From assembly GCA_003228815.1 (NCBI GenBank), contig QIGB01000025.1:1-40030 (forward strand): a stretch of DNA of 40,030 bases, written 5' to 3'. Below the pieces are notes generated by a model, which ran no database searches, had not been told where the DNA came from, and saw only the letters and a program-made list of their open reading frames with translations. Position numbers and translations under genes: made by a program. Positions 24,973-32,758 of the stretch are shown here, in pieces (position 1 is the first letter of the stretch; each line of letters starts with the position of its first letter). The DNA comes from Chlamydiota bacterium (GTDB lineage Bacteria; Chlamydiota; Chlamydiia; Chlamydiales; Rhabdochlamydiaceae).

Positions 24973-25046
24973 CGCGGGAGACGGGACTCGAACCCGCAAC
25001 TTCCGCCGTGACAGGGCGGTGCTCTAACCAATTGAACTACTCCCGC
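24973..25046 (-). tRNA. tRNA-Asp (GTC)
   Basis: The minus strand folds into a full cloverleaf. The acceptor stem GCGGGAG pairs with CTCCCGC, the D-arm is GTTC...GAGC, the anticodon stem is CCGCC/GGCGG around loop CTGTCAC, and the T-arm is GCGGG-TTCGAGT-CCCGT. The anticodon is GTC. The discriminator base is G, as usual for Asp. CCA is not encoded. It lies 22 bp downstream of tRNA-Val on the same strand. Confidence 0.95.
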
Positions 25047-25068
25047 AAAAGAGTATCTTAAAGTGCTC

Positions 25069-25140
25069 TGGGCGCAAAAGGATTCGAACCTATGACCGCC
25101 TGTGTGTAAGACAGGAGCTCTACCGCTGAGCTATACGCCC
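25069..25140 (-). tRNA. tRNA-Val (TAC)
   Basis: The acceptor stem GGGCGTA pairs with TGCGCCC (one G-U). The D-arm is GCTC...GAGC, the anticodon stem CCTGT/ACAGG encloses CTTACAC with anticodon TAC, and the T-arm has TTCGAAT. The discriminator is A. CCA is not encoded. It is first in the Val-Asp tandem. Confidence 0.95.
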
Positions 25141-25153
25141 CGAAGGGATCAAT

Positions 25154-25181
25154 CATATATTGTGAATCTGATTTTTCTCAA
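25154..25181 (-). promoter_or_regulatory. Possible promoter of the tRNA-Val/tRNA-Asp pair
   Basis: TTGAGA (25181-25176) and TATATG (25159-25154) are 16 bp apart on the minus strand, ending 14 bp before tRNA-Val. The -35 hexamer overlaps the surE stop region. The tRNAs could equally be co-transcribed with surE. Confidence 0.4.
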
Positions 25182-25960
25182 GAATTATCGTTGAAATGGC
25201 TTTCAAAATGGTCTTTTCGGTCCGCGATGAAAGCATGATCGGTGAGCTCGTGGACATGAATGGGAACGACAGTGACATACCCTTGTTCAAGAAGGGCCAC
25301 GTCGCTCTCGTCATGCTCCTCATGGTGGGCCCACTGGCCCCCATGCCAATAATAGGGCTGTCCGTCAGGATGGATTCGCTCATCGGGATCTTCGATCCAA
25401 AGGCCTCTTCCTTGGCGAGCGAGTTTGACCCCTTTAAACTTCTCAAATTTGCTGGGAAAATTGACATTGAGAATGGTTCCTGAAGAGAGGGGATGTTCAA
25501 GAAAATGCTGGACGATAGGATAGATGAAAGGTTCGATCGTCTCATAACGGGGCTCATCGAATTCGACGCTGGAGAAAGCAATTCCAGGAATTTCTTTCAT
25601 TGCTCCTTCAATCACTCCTCCAATTGTGCCACTATAGAGAACATTGCGCCCTGCATTGGAGCCTTTATTGATCCCAGAAACGATCAGATCGGGTTTTTCA
25701 TTCAGAACGATTCGAAGTCCCAATCGGATACAATCTGCTGGCGTTCCTGTCACCCTCCATGCTGGGGTGGTATGTTCCCATTTGACTGGATTGATCGTGA
25801 TGGGTTTGTGAATGGTGACTCCAAGTCCCACTCCGGATTTTTCTGTTGCCGGTGCGATGATCGAGAGATCGACTTTTTCATGAAGAGCATGCCATAGGTG
25901 CCAGATTCCTTTGGCACTGATTCCGTCATCATTTGTGATTAAAATTTTTGGTTTCGCCAT
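25178..25960 (-). CDS. surE: 5'/3'-nucleotidase SurE
   Basis: SurE is a divalent-metal-dependent phosphatase acting on nucleoside monophosphates. The diagnostic N-terminus KILITNDDGISAKGI (Asp11, Asp12) is present, with APATEKSGVG, a GTPADCIRLGL block, SGINKGSNAGRNVLYSGTIGGVIEGA and a NVNFP motif. I choose the ATG at 25960 (MAKPK), where the fold begins; upstream in-frame starts would run into putP, whose stop is at 25990. The 260-residue length is normal. The gene is last before the tRNA pair and probably belongs to the ttcA-putP-surE transcript. Confidence 0.94.
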   Translation of the reverse strand: MAKPKILITNDDGISAKGIWHLWHALHEKVDLSIIAPATEKSGVGLGVTIHKPITINPVKWEHTTPAWRVTGTPADCIRLGLRIVLNEKPDLIVSGINKGSNAGRNVLYSGTIGGVIEGAMKEIPGIAFSSVEFDEPRYETIEPFIYPIVQHFLEHPLSSGTILNVNFPSKFEKFKGVKLARQGRGLWIEDPDERIHPDGQPYYWHGGQWAHHEEHDESDVALLEQGYVTVVPIHVHELTDHAFIADRKDHFESHFNDNS

Positions 25961-25989
25961 GAAATCAGCATAGCAGATCATCAGTTTTG

Positions 25990-27426
25990 TTATAGAGCGC
26001 TTTTTTTCTTGGTCAGTTTGGAGATGATCCAAATCGAGAAAAAGCTGATGACAAATGCAGGGGGGAGGGGAGGAATTTCAATTGGGAGACGAGATGAGAA
26101 AAGAGGCCAGAGAGCGGAAATCGCTCCTCCCAAAATGATTCCCGACCAGGCTCCATATTTATTGATGTCGCGCATGTAAAGACACAAAAGGAGAAGGGGG
26201 CCGAAAGAAGCACCAAGGCCTGACCAAGCATAAAGGACAAGACCGTAAATCGTGTCGATGCGCCCGGCAGCAATCACAAAGGCAATCAAAGAAACAAACA
26301 CAACTGCGAGCCTTGAAATCAAAAGCAGCTGTTTGTGGGATGCTTTTTTGTGAAAGATTCTTTTATAGATATCTTCTGTCAAGCTGGAAGAGAGGACGAG
26401 AACCATCGAGCTGACTGCGTTGATTGTTGCCGCAAAGACTGCACAGAGCATAAAACCGACGATAAAAGGAGGGAAGGTCTGGCGGACCATGCGAATGAAA
26501 ACTTCGGATTCTATTTGCAAAGATCCATGGAAAAAAGGCACTCCGATGAGTCCTACTAATGTGGCAGCAGAAAGAGCAAAAAACATCCAGGTCATGCCCA
26601 CCGTCTTCGACTTGCCAATTTCTGATACATTGCGGATTCCCATAAATTTCGTGATGATGTGAGGTTGCCCAAAATAGCCGAGGCCCCATCCTATGGTGAG
26701 GAAAAAGATTTCAGCGAGGGATTTTGCCGAGAAACTGGGGATTAGCGATGTGGAAAGGCTTTGCTGAAATAAGGCCGTTTTAATTCCGGAAAACCAACCA
26801 ACAGTGGGCAGCATGTACAAGGTGACAAATACGAGGACGAACATCAGAAAGATCCCTTGAAAGAGATCAATCCAAGCTAGCGTGAGGTATCCACCCACGA
26901 AGACATAAGGGACCACAATCAAAATTCCCAAGATAATGCTGATGTGATATTGCAGCCCAAAAAGGGTATTTAAAACGTATCCCATTCCCACCAGAGCTGC
27001 CGAAATATAAATGGTATAAAAAACAAAAAGCATGACAGCTGTGAAGATCCGAATCACTCCTGAGGTATCTGCCAAGCGATTTTCAAAAAAGGAGGAGAAG
27101 GTCAAGCTGTTGTATTCTTCTGTGGCGGTGCGCACCTTTGGAGCAATGAGTTGCCAATTGAGAAACATGAAAAGGATAAGGCCAATTCCTGCCCAAGCTT
27201 GATGGACTCCAAGCACATAAATCATTGCGGGATATCCCATGAAGAGCCAGCTGCTCATATCGCTAGCGTGAGCGGCGAGTGCAGTGAGCCAAAAGTTCAT
27301 CGATCGATCGCCGATGATGAAATCGGTATCCGTGAGATGACGTTTATAGGAGCGAACGGCAACAAAAATCAAAATGGCGAAATAGATGAGAACTGCCGAT
27401 AGTTCCGGAAAAATATTCGCGTTCAT
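25990..27426 (-). CDS. putP: Sodium/proline symporter (SSS family)
   Basis: PutP couples sodium influx to proline uptake through the LeuT fold. The 478-residue protein is hydrophobic throughout, with about 13 membrane segments. The segment TALAAHASDMSSWLFMG closely resembles the E. coli PutP sodium/substrate region (Asp56 and Ser58 here). The GYFGQPHIITKFMGIR block typical of the PutP branch is also present. Amino-acid import suits an intracellular parasite. The start overlaps the ttcA-like stop by ATGA. The substrate is taken from similarity and could be another amino acid. Confidence 0.88.
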   Translation of the reverse strand: MNANIFPELSAVLIYFAILIFVAVRSYKRHLTDTDFIIGDRSMNFWLTALAAHASDMSSWLFMGYPAMIYVLGVHQAWAGIGLILFMFLNWQLIAPKVRTATEEYNSLTFSSFFENRLADTSGVIRIFTAVMLFVFYTIYISAALVGMGYVLNTLFGLQYHISIILGILIVVPYVFVGGYLTLAWIDLFQGIFLMFVLVFVTLYMLPTVGWFSGIKTALFQQSLSTSLIPSFSAKSLAEIFFLTIGWGLGYFGQPHIITKFMGIRNVSEIGKSKTVGMTWMFFALSAATLVGLIGVPFFHGSLQIESEVFIRMVRQTFPPFIVGFMLCAVFAATINAVSSMVLVLSSSLTEDIYKRIFHKKASHKQLLLISRLAVVFVSLIAFVIAAGRIDTIYGLVLYAWSGLGASFGPLLLLCLYMRDINKYGAWSGIILGGAISALWPLFSSRLPIEIPPLPPAFVISFFSIWIISKLTKKKSAL

Positions 27427-28169
27427 TTTTTTAATGCCTTTTTTGAACCGTATTGCCTGCTAGCCTGTGCGAGATTTTCTCTTGCATTTGGAAAGATTTC
27501 TTCGATATCTTGCAAAATCGTTTCGGCTTTTTTTCTCATTGAATTTTGTCCAATTGGACATTGGCATAAAGTCCTGACAAAACCATGATGACGTGCAAAT
27601 TCTTTAATTGCAACTTCTGAGATGTACAGCAAGGGACGAATGATGGTTACCCCGTAGTCCACCATAGTGATTTTGGGCAAATTTGCGGCGAACTCTGCCT
27701 TATGAAGCAAATTGAGCAGTAGGGTCTGAATGCTATCGTCCCGGTGATGTCCAAAAGCAATCGTGTCGATTCCTCGTTCTTTAGCAGCATCGAAAATCAG
27801 TTTGCGCCGCTCGCGCGAGCACGAATAACAGGCGAGGGTTTCTCGCTTTTGGGTAGAAGTGCATTCGATATAATCCACCTCTAGAGTATCGCAGATTTCT
27901 TGCAAAAATTTAGTGTGTACTCCCGCACCACAAGAAAATTCTCCTCCAACATGAATGGCTGTGAGGGGGATTTTTGCAAAGCCCTGGCCCAAAATGGCTT
28001 TGAGTAAGAATAAAAGGGTCAAACTATCCTTGCCCCCGCTGAGAGCAATCGCCAACTTGTCCACCCCGTCAAGGAGTTCAAATTCAAATAATGCTTTTCG
28101 GCACATGCTCTCTAGCTTGCGCCCAAGCTTTGTCCAAGGGGGTTTAGCTATAGGTAATGTGATTTGCAT
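27423..28169 (-). CDS. ttcA: TtcA-like tRNA 2-thiocytidine synthetase (PP-loop ATPase)
   Basis: TtcA-group enzymes adenylate and thiolate C32 of some tRNAs using a 4Fe-4S cluster. The PP-loop SGGKDS is at 44-49, and Cys114-x2-Cys117 (ACYSCSRERR) is the cluster motif, with a third candidate Cys in TLCQCPIGQ. AFGHHRDDSIQTLLLNLL is the conserved family segment. The 248-residue length is on the short side but complete. It has a GGAGGAT ribosome binding site and a good promoter (28188-28217), and is divergent from the SEC-C gene. TilS is the main alternative, but TilS has no CxxC here and has extra C-terminal domains. Confidence 0.87.
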   Translation of the reverse strand: MQITLPIAKPPWTKLGRKLESMCRKALFEFELLDGVDKLAIALSGGKDSLTLLFLLKAILGQGFAKIPLTAIHVGGEFSCGAGVHTKFLQEICDTLEVDYIECTSTQKRETLACYSCSRERRKLIFDAAKERGIDTIAFGHHRDDSIQTLLLNLLHKAEFAANLPKITMVDYGVTIIRPLLYISEVAIKEFARHHGFVRTLCQCPIGQNSMRKKAETILQDIEEIFPNARENLAQASRQYGSKKALKK

Positions 28170-28187
28170 CCAATCCTCCGGCCTGGT

Positions 28188-28217
28188 ATTATAGTCTCTA
28201 AATATTTAGAATCTCAA
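28188..28217 (-). promoter_or_regulatory. Promoter of the ttcA-putP-surE operon
   Basis: TTGAGA (28217-28212) and a perfect TATAAT (28193-28188) are spaced by 18 bp on the minus strand, ending 18 bp before the start codon. The divergent SEC-C gene must use overlapping sequence. Confidence 0.6.
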
Positions 28218-28238
28218 GTGTGGATAAAGGAATAACAG

Positions 28239-28505
28239 ATGAACAAAAAAGTGGGGCGAAATGACCCCTGTCCTTGTGGATCAGGAAAAAAGTTTAAAAA
28301 ATGTTGTGAACAAAGACTTGGTCCCAAGAAAAAGTTTCAAGCTTCCATTCTTTCTGGAGGGCTTTCCAATGGAAAAACTCTGCAGGGAAAAGCCACGCAG
28401 ATTTCAACAGATTTTTTTAGTAGGCCTCCTCCTCCCAAGAAAGAGATTCGCAAGCCCAAAGTAGACGAGCCGCATCATCCTCCCGAAGCCGACAAACCTA
28501 TGTAA
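28239..28505 (+). CDS. Stand-alone SEC-C zinc-motif protein, 88 aa
   Basis: Residues 6-23 are a textbook SEC-C motif ([18 protein letters not shown]), the zinc-binding tail normally found at the end of SecA, where it contacts SecB and the ribosome. Here it is N-terminal, followed by a Lys-rich segment and a Pro/His-rich tail (PPPPKKE...HHPPEADKP) with no other domain. An AAGGA site lies 7 nt before the ATG. Small SEC-C-only proteins occur in many bacteria, mostly without known function. The tail may also bind metal. It is convergent with hicB. Confidence 0.85.
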   Translation: MNKKVGRNDPCPCGSGKKFKKCCEQRLGPKKKFQASILSGGLSNGKTLQGKATQISTDFFSRPPPPKKEIRKPKVDEPHHPPEADKPM

Positions 28506-28513
28506 TCACAGGT

Positions 28514-28945
28514 CTAACATCCTACTGCATAATCTATTGAAAATTCAGGAAAGACCTGTTTTACCTTGTAAAGGATCTTTAAGCTAGGATTGCATTTTTT
28601 CCCCTCTAGTCTTTGATAACTATATAGAGAGTCAAAACCCATTTTTTTCGCAGCCTGTTGTTGGGTCATCCCATATTGAAAACGATAATATCGCACCATG
28701 AAGGAAAAGGCTATTTGAGGATCGAGGGATACCTTTTCAACAGTTTTAGATTTTCGTATAGACTCATCAGGAAGCGCAGCCAAATCTTTAGAATCTTCTG
28801 GTTCTTGCACATAAAGATTAAGGGCTTCTTGCATATTTTTACGAAGAGCTTTCATAGAGGTAGCCTGAGTAATACATCCTTCGAGCTCGATACATTGAGC
28901 CCAAAAGTACTTTCCCTCTTTGTGAATTTTAAAATGATATTTCAT
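28514..28945 (-). CDS. hicB: HicB-type antitoxin with helix-turn-helix
   Basis: HicB neutralises the HicA mRNA interferase and represses its own operon. Residues 1-60 are the HicB partial RNase-H-like fold (YHFKIHKEGKYFWAQCIELEGCITQATSMKALRKNMQEALNLY, read in pieces). Residues about 88-140 are a Xre-type helix-turn-helix (GMTQQQAAKKMGFDSLYSYQRLEGKKCNPSLKIL, read in pieces). The DNA-binding half fits the palindrome in the promoter ahead of hicA. It follows hicA after 4 nt, the usual toxin-first order for this module. Confidence 0.93.
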   Translation of the reverse strand: MKYHFKIHKEGKYFWAQCIELEGCITQATSMKALRKNMQEALNLYVQEPEDSKDLAALPDESIRKSKTVEKVSLDPQIAFSFMVRYYRFQYGMTQQQAAKKMGFDSLYSYQRLEGKKCNPSLKILYKVKQVFPEFSIDYAVGC

Positions 28946-28949
28946 AATT

Positions 28950-29153
28950 TTATCCCTCTTTTTTAAAAGATCTCTTTAAAAGCTTTTTAAGTGCGTGTTC
29001 TGTGCCTGTTGCAAGTTCTTTGTGGTTAGGAACTGTTACAGTAAGGCATCCTTTTTTCTTGAGTTTCCAATGGCTGCCTTTGCCCCCACCGGGAATCACT
29101 TCATAACCAGCTTTCCGAAATAGTTTGCACATTTCCTTTCCGCTAATCGGCAC
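28950..29153 (-). CDS. hicA: HicA-type mRNA interferase toxin
   Basis: HicA has a double-stranded-RNA-binding-like fold and cleaves mRNA and tmRNA, stopping growth. The 67-residue protein shows the family pattern: MPISGKEMCKLFRKAGYEV, then GKGSHWKLKKKG with the catalytic His28, and a VTVPNHKELATGT block. The start codon is GTG, with AAGGAA about 5 nt upstream; an ATG 21 nt inside is less likely because it removes conserved residues. The toxin looks intact. The pair is probably functional, since both genes, the promoter and the operator are preserved. Confidence 0.93.
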   Translation of the reverse strand: MPISGKEMCKLFRKAGYEVIPGGGKGSHWKLKKKGCLTVTVPNHKELATGTEHALKKLLKRSFKKEG

Positions 29154-29177
29154 TCACTGTTCCTTTTTTTATTTTTC

Positions 29178-29206
29178 ATATTACCAACTATCGTTTGTAA
29201 TGTCAA
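29178..29206 (-). promoter_or_regulatory. hicAB promoter
   Basis: A consensus TTGACA (29206-29201) and TAATAT (29183-29178) are exactly 17 bp apart on the minus strand, 25 bp upstream of the hicA GTG. Confidence 0.75.
29180..29201. promoter_or_regulatory. Operator palindrome, likely HicB binding site
   Basis: ATTACCAAC (29180-29188) and GTTTGTAAT (29193-29201) form an inverted repeat with 8 of 9 pairs and a 4-bp centre. It fills the space between -35 and -10, so a bound protein would block RNA polymerase. HicB's helix-turn-helix makes it the natural candidate. Confidence 0.65.
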
Positions 29207-29246
29207 CGCAGTTAGCCCGGATTTGTGAGTCCTGTGACAGGATCGA

Positions 29247-31760
29247 TCAAGATTGGGGTTTCTTTTCTTTCTTTGAGAAAATCGTTGCAAAAGGATTTGC
29301 CTTTTTTTCGCTCTTCGAGAATAGTTTTTTCCCAAAGCCCGTCCCTTCAAGAAAGCGATAGAGCATCTCTTTGGTGAGGACGCAGATGAAAAACCAAATG
29401 GCAATGTAAATCCAGGAAAAGCCGACATATTTCCAGCCAATGCCGACAAAGTCGCTCGTGCCAAGACCATAGACGGAAACGAGGGTTCCCGCTATTTGGG
29501 AAAATAGCGTAGCGGTAAAGAATTTCCATTCAGGATGGGGTTTGCTCCAGAAGAAGCGGCGATTACGCGTGAGGTAAATCGTCAAGTTTCCACCACAGAG
29601 GATCGCTAGGAATGCCAGCGTTTTGCTCTTTTCAAGCCCTAGTTGCCAGACTCTTTCTCCGATCCAATAAAGTCCAAAGGTCGAGACGACTCCGACAGCT
29701 GCAAGTCCGACGGCAATAAAGATCACTTCTCGCATGTTCCAACGATAAGGCGTTTCGGGCACTTCCATGTGATCATAAGCAATCATCATAATCGGGATAT
29801 CGTTCAGGAGTGCTATAAGGACGATCATGATCGCTGTGAGGGGTTGGTCTTGGAAAATGAGAATTCCCAAAAAGAGAAAAAGTAGTAGACGTACGGTTTC
29901 GCTGATACGATACATCGCATAACTTTTCATCCGTCCAAAGATATGGCGCGCTTCTTCAATCGCTTTTGTGATGACGTTGAGACCTGGTTGCGTAAGAATG
30001 AGGTCAGCTGAAGCGCGGGCTGCATCGGTGGCATTGCTCACCGCAATTCCAATGTCGGCTTGCTTGAGGGCCGGAGCGTCATTGACACCATCTCCTGTCA
30101 TTCCGACGATATGGTCTGTCGCTTGAAGGTATTTGACAAGATCGAATTTATGCTGAGGAAAAACCTCTGCAAATCCGTCGGCATTTTCCAAGAGGTGTTG
30201 TCTTTCGGGATCTGGGATATTCTCAGCAAAGGCTTCTCTCATGGGAACGATATTGGTTCCAATTTCGAGCTCTTTCGCAATCACTTTTGCAATCGCGGTA
30301 TGATCGCCCGTTACCATTTTAACTGCTACGCCGCAAGCTCTAGTTTCTGCAATGGTTTCTTTGGTGTCTTCACGGGGAGGATCATAGAGGGCAATGAGGC
30401 CTATGAATTCCTTTCCTTTGGCTACACCAAGTGTCCGAAGTCCGTGTGATGCGAGTTCATCAATTTTCGCACTCACTTCATCTTTATTTGATACTTCACA
30501 TTGACCTAGAATGATCTGGGGTGCGCCTTTTGAGACAATGAGAGTATTTCCTTCTTTATCTTTGAGTGTTGCTTCTGTTCTCTTGCTTGTTGGGTCAAAA
30601 GGGAGAAATTTTTGCAGTTGGTAATCACCTAGTTGCCCTTTTTCTTTTTCCTTTAAATTATTGAGCAGAACATCGTCTATCGTGTCTCCCGTTTCTTTAG
30701 AAGAAGCCAGACAGGCATATAAAAGAATTTCATCTTCGGAGAGATTCCCATTCGGATAGATCCCATGAATGGTGAGTTCATTTTTTGTGAGAGTCCCTGT
30801 TTTATCGGAGCATAGAATATCCATTCCAGCCAGTTCTTCAATGGCGCTGAGTTTTGAGACAATGGCTTTGAGTTTCGTTAGTTGATGCGCTCCAATGGCA
30901 AGTGTCGTCGAAAGAACGGCAGGAAGAGCAACAGGGATCCCGGCAATGACTAAGATGAGGATAAAGATGAAGAGATCTCCTAGTGATTCATGGAGAGTGT
31001 GCGTCACTTCGATTTCGAAAAGGAAATAGATGAGCAAAAAGGCTGCGACAAAGAGGGTGGAAAAAATGAGGAAGCGGCCGATTTTAAGAACAGCCTCCTG
31101 GAAATGGGATACTGTTTTTGCCTCGGAAACGAGTTGGGCTGTTTTCCCAAAAAAAGTGTGCGCTCCTGTTTCTGTAACAATACAGCGCATCTCTCCCAAT
31201 TTTACTGTGGTCCCTGAAAAAGCGATCTCCCCTAAGTTTTTGTCGACCGGAAGCGATTCTCCGGTCAGAATCGACTGGTCGACAGAGAGATATTCTCCCG
31301 AGAATAATTTCGCATCGGCAGGGAGGATATTTCCAAGTCGTACGGAAATAATATCTCCGGGCACGAGTTCATGCGCTTCAATCTCTCCCCAAATTCCGTC
31401 GCGGAGGGCGCGCGCTTTGAGTGCTAAATTCTTTTTGAGTTCTTCGATGGCATTGTCGGCCTTAAATTCTTGGAAAAAGCCGATTCCAGCATTGATAAAC
31501 AGAAGGGCAAGGATGATGATGAAATCAGGCCACCTTTGCAAAACTCCTGAGAGGACGACGGCAATTTCAATCATCCAAGGGATTGGGCCCCAAAAATAGG
31601 CAAACAATTTAGCCCAAAGACTTTCCTTTTTTTCTTCGAGTTCATTGGGTCCGTATTTTTCGAGACGCACGGCAACCTCTTTGGAGGAAAGTCCCATCTT
31701 GGGATCGACTTCCAATTGCTTAAATGTCTCTTCTGGGGATAGTTTTTCAAATTGACTCAT
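29247..31760 (-). CDS. Plasma-membrane-type proton-exporting P-type ATPase (P3A)
   Basis: P3A ATPases hydrolyse ATP to pump protons out of the cell, as in plants, fungi and some prokaryotes. The 837 residues contain the actuator motif TGES (166-169), PVALP in M4 (276-280), the phosphorylation site CSDKTGTLT with Asp319, KGAP in the nucleotide domain, MVTGDH and the hinge GDGVNDAPALKQADIGIA. The M6 block NDIPIMMIAYD carries the Asp position linked to proton transport in plant pumps. About ten membrane helices are visible. A Lys-rich tail ends the protein, without the plant 14-3-3 site. It starts in a 4-nt overlap with ackA, so it is co-expressed with the ATP-yielding pair xfp-ackA. Ion choice is inferred from family motifs. 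Confidence 0.93.
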   Translation of the reverse strand: MSQFEKLSPEETFKQLEVDPKMGLSSKEVAVRLEKYGPNELEEKKESLWAKLFAYFWGPIPWMIEIAVVLSGVLQRWPDFIIILALLFINAGIGFFQEFKADNAIEELKKNLALKARALRDGIWGEIEAHELVPGDIISVRLGNILPADAKLFSGEYLSVDQSILTGESLPVDKNLGEIAFSGTTVKLGEMRCIVTETGAHTFFGKTAQLVSEAKTVSHFQEAVLKIGRFLIFSTLFVAAFLLIYFLFEIEVTHTLHESLGDLFIFILILVIAGIPVALPAVLSTTLAIGAHQLTKLKAIVSKLSAIEELAGMDILCSDKTGTLTKNELTIHGIYPNGNLSEDEILLYACLASSKETGDTIDDVLLNNLKEKEKGQLGDYQLQKFLPFDPTSKRTEATLKDKEGNTLIVSKGAPQIILGQCEVSNKDEVSAKIDELASHGLRTLGVAKGKEFIGLIALYDPPREDTKETIAETRACGVAVKMVTGDHTAIAKVIAKELEIGTNIVPMREAFAENIPDPERQHLLENADGFAEVFPQHKFDLVKYLQATDHIVGMTGDGVNDAPALKQADIGIAVSNATDAARASADLILTQPGLNVITKAIEEARHIFGRMKSYAMYRISETVRLLLFLFLGILIFQDQPLTAIMIVLIALLNDIPIMMIAYDHMEVPETPYRWNMREVIFIAVGLAAVGVVSTFGLYWIGERVWQLGLEKSKTLAFLAILCGGNLTIYLTRNRRFFWSKPHPEWKFFTATLFSQIAGTLVSVYGLGTSDFVGIGWKYVGFSWIYIAIWFFICVLTKEMLYRFLEGTGFGKKLFSKSEKKANPFATIFSKKEKKPQS

Positions 31761-32758
31761 ACTTCTCCTGCTTCGATGAAAGCTTTGACATGTCTAGCAA
31801 TCATCAAATCTTCGTTTGTTGGAATGACTCGAATCTTATTTTTTATATCTAGAAATTCAAGACCTTCACAGATCTTGGATCGGATTTCTTCAGATTTTTC
31901 TCCTATTCCTCCCGTGAAAACGAGAAGATCAAGCCCCCCTAAAGCGGCCGCAAAACTTCCAATTGCTTTTCGGGCGGAGTAACAGAAAAGAGAAACGGCC
32001 ATTTGGGCTTTTTTGTCATGAGGGGATAATTCTAAAAGCTCTTTCATGTCAGATGACTTTTCGGAGATGCCAAGAAGACCAGACTGGAAATTGATCAGTT
32101 CATCGATCTGGCTCACGCCATATCCTTTTTCACGCATCAAATAGCTAATCACTCCTGGGTCGATATCTCCACTACGGGAGGACATCATGATGCCTCCTGC
32201 AGGGGTGAATCCCATCGTCGTATCGAAAGGTTGTTGATTTAAGACGGCTGCCATGCTTGCCCCACTGCCGAGATGGGCAATCACGATTTTTTTCCCCTCT
32301 GCTTCCTCTCCAAGATGCTGGAGAATGTATTCATAGGAAAGACCGTGGAAGCCATACCGTTTGACCCCTTCGCTCCATAAAAAAACAGGGAGGGGGAAGT
32401 GTTGGTGAAGGATTGGCATCGAATGATGAAAGGCAGTATCAAAACATGCGATTTGCAAAAAACCTTTTTTGTGAAGTTTTTTGATCACAGCCAGTTCTTT
32501 TGGCAAATGGACAGGAGAAAACGGGATCAGCATTTCAATTTTTTCGATAATGGAGTCTGTGATTCGAGTCGGCTGATCAAATTGACTGCCTCCATGCACC
32601 ACTCGGTGACCCACTACTTTTGGTTTGGGAACTTTGCGCAGAACCTCATCGACTGCATCGTCTCCTAAGGGGACATCATCCTCTTCGAGGACCTTTAGGG
32701 CCTCATCAAAGAAGGTATACTTTATGGAAGAAGAACCGACGTTGAGCGTAAGAATCAT
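31757..32758 (-). CDS. ackA: Acetate kinase (short form)
   Basis: Acetate kinase transfers phosphate from acetyl-phosphate to ADP, giving ATP and acetate. Active-site blocks are present: LNVGSSSIKY with Asn6, GHRVVHGG (Arg52, His55), ACFDTAFH (Asp107), IAHLGSGASM, SRSGDIDPG, FTGGIGE and the late TNEDLMIARH. At 333 residues it is about 60-70 shorter than the usual 400, mainly in loops. No catalytic block appears missing. It overlaps xfp upstream and the proton ATPase downstream by 4 nt each. With phosphoketolase supplying acetyl-phosphate, no phosphotransacetylase is needed. Confidence 0.93.
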   Translation of the reverse strand: MILTLNVGSSSIKYTFFDEALKVLEEDDVPLGDDAVDEVLRKVPKPKVVGHRVVHGGSQFDQPTRITDSIIEKIEMLIPFSPVHLPKELAVIKKLHKKGFLQIACFDTAFHHSMPILHQHFPLPVFLWSEGVKRYGFHGLSYEYILQHLGEEAEGKKIVIAHLGSGASMAAVLNQQPFDTTMGFTPAGGIMMSSRSGDIDPGVISYLMREKGYGVSQIDELINFQSGLLGISEKSSDMKELLELSPHDKKAQMAVSLFCYSARKAIGSFAAALGGLDLLVFTGGIGEKSEEIRSKICEGLEFLDIKNKIRVIPTNEDLMIARHVKAFIEAGEV

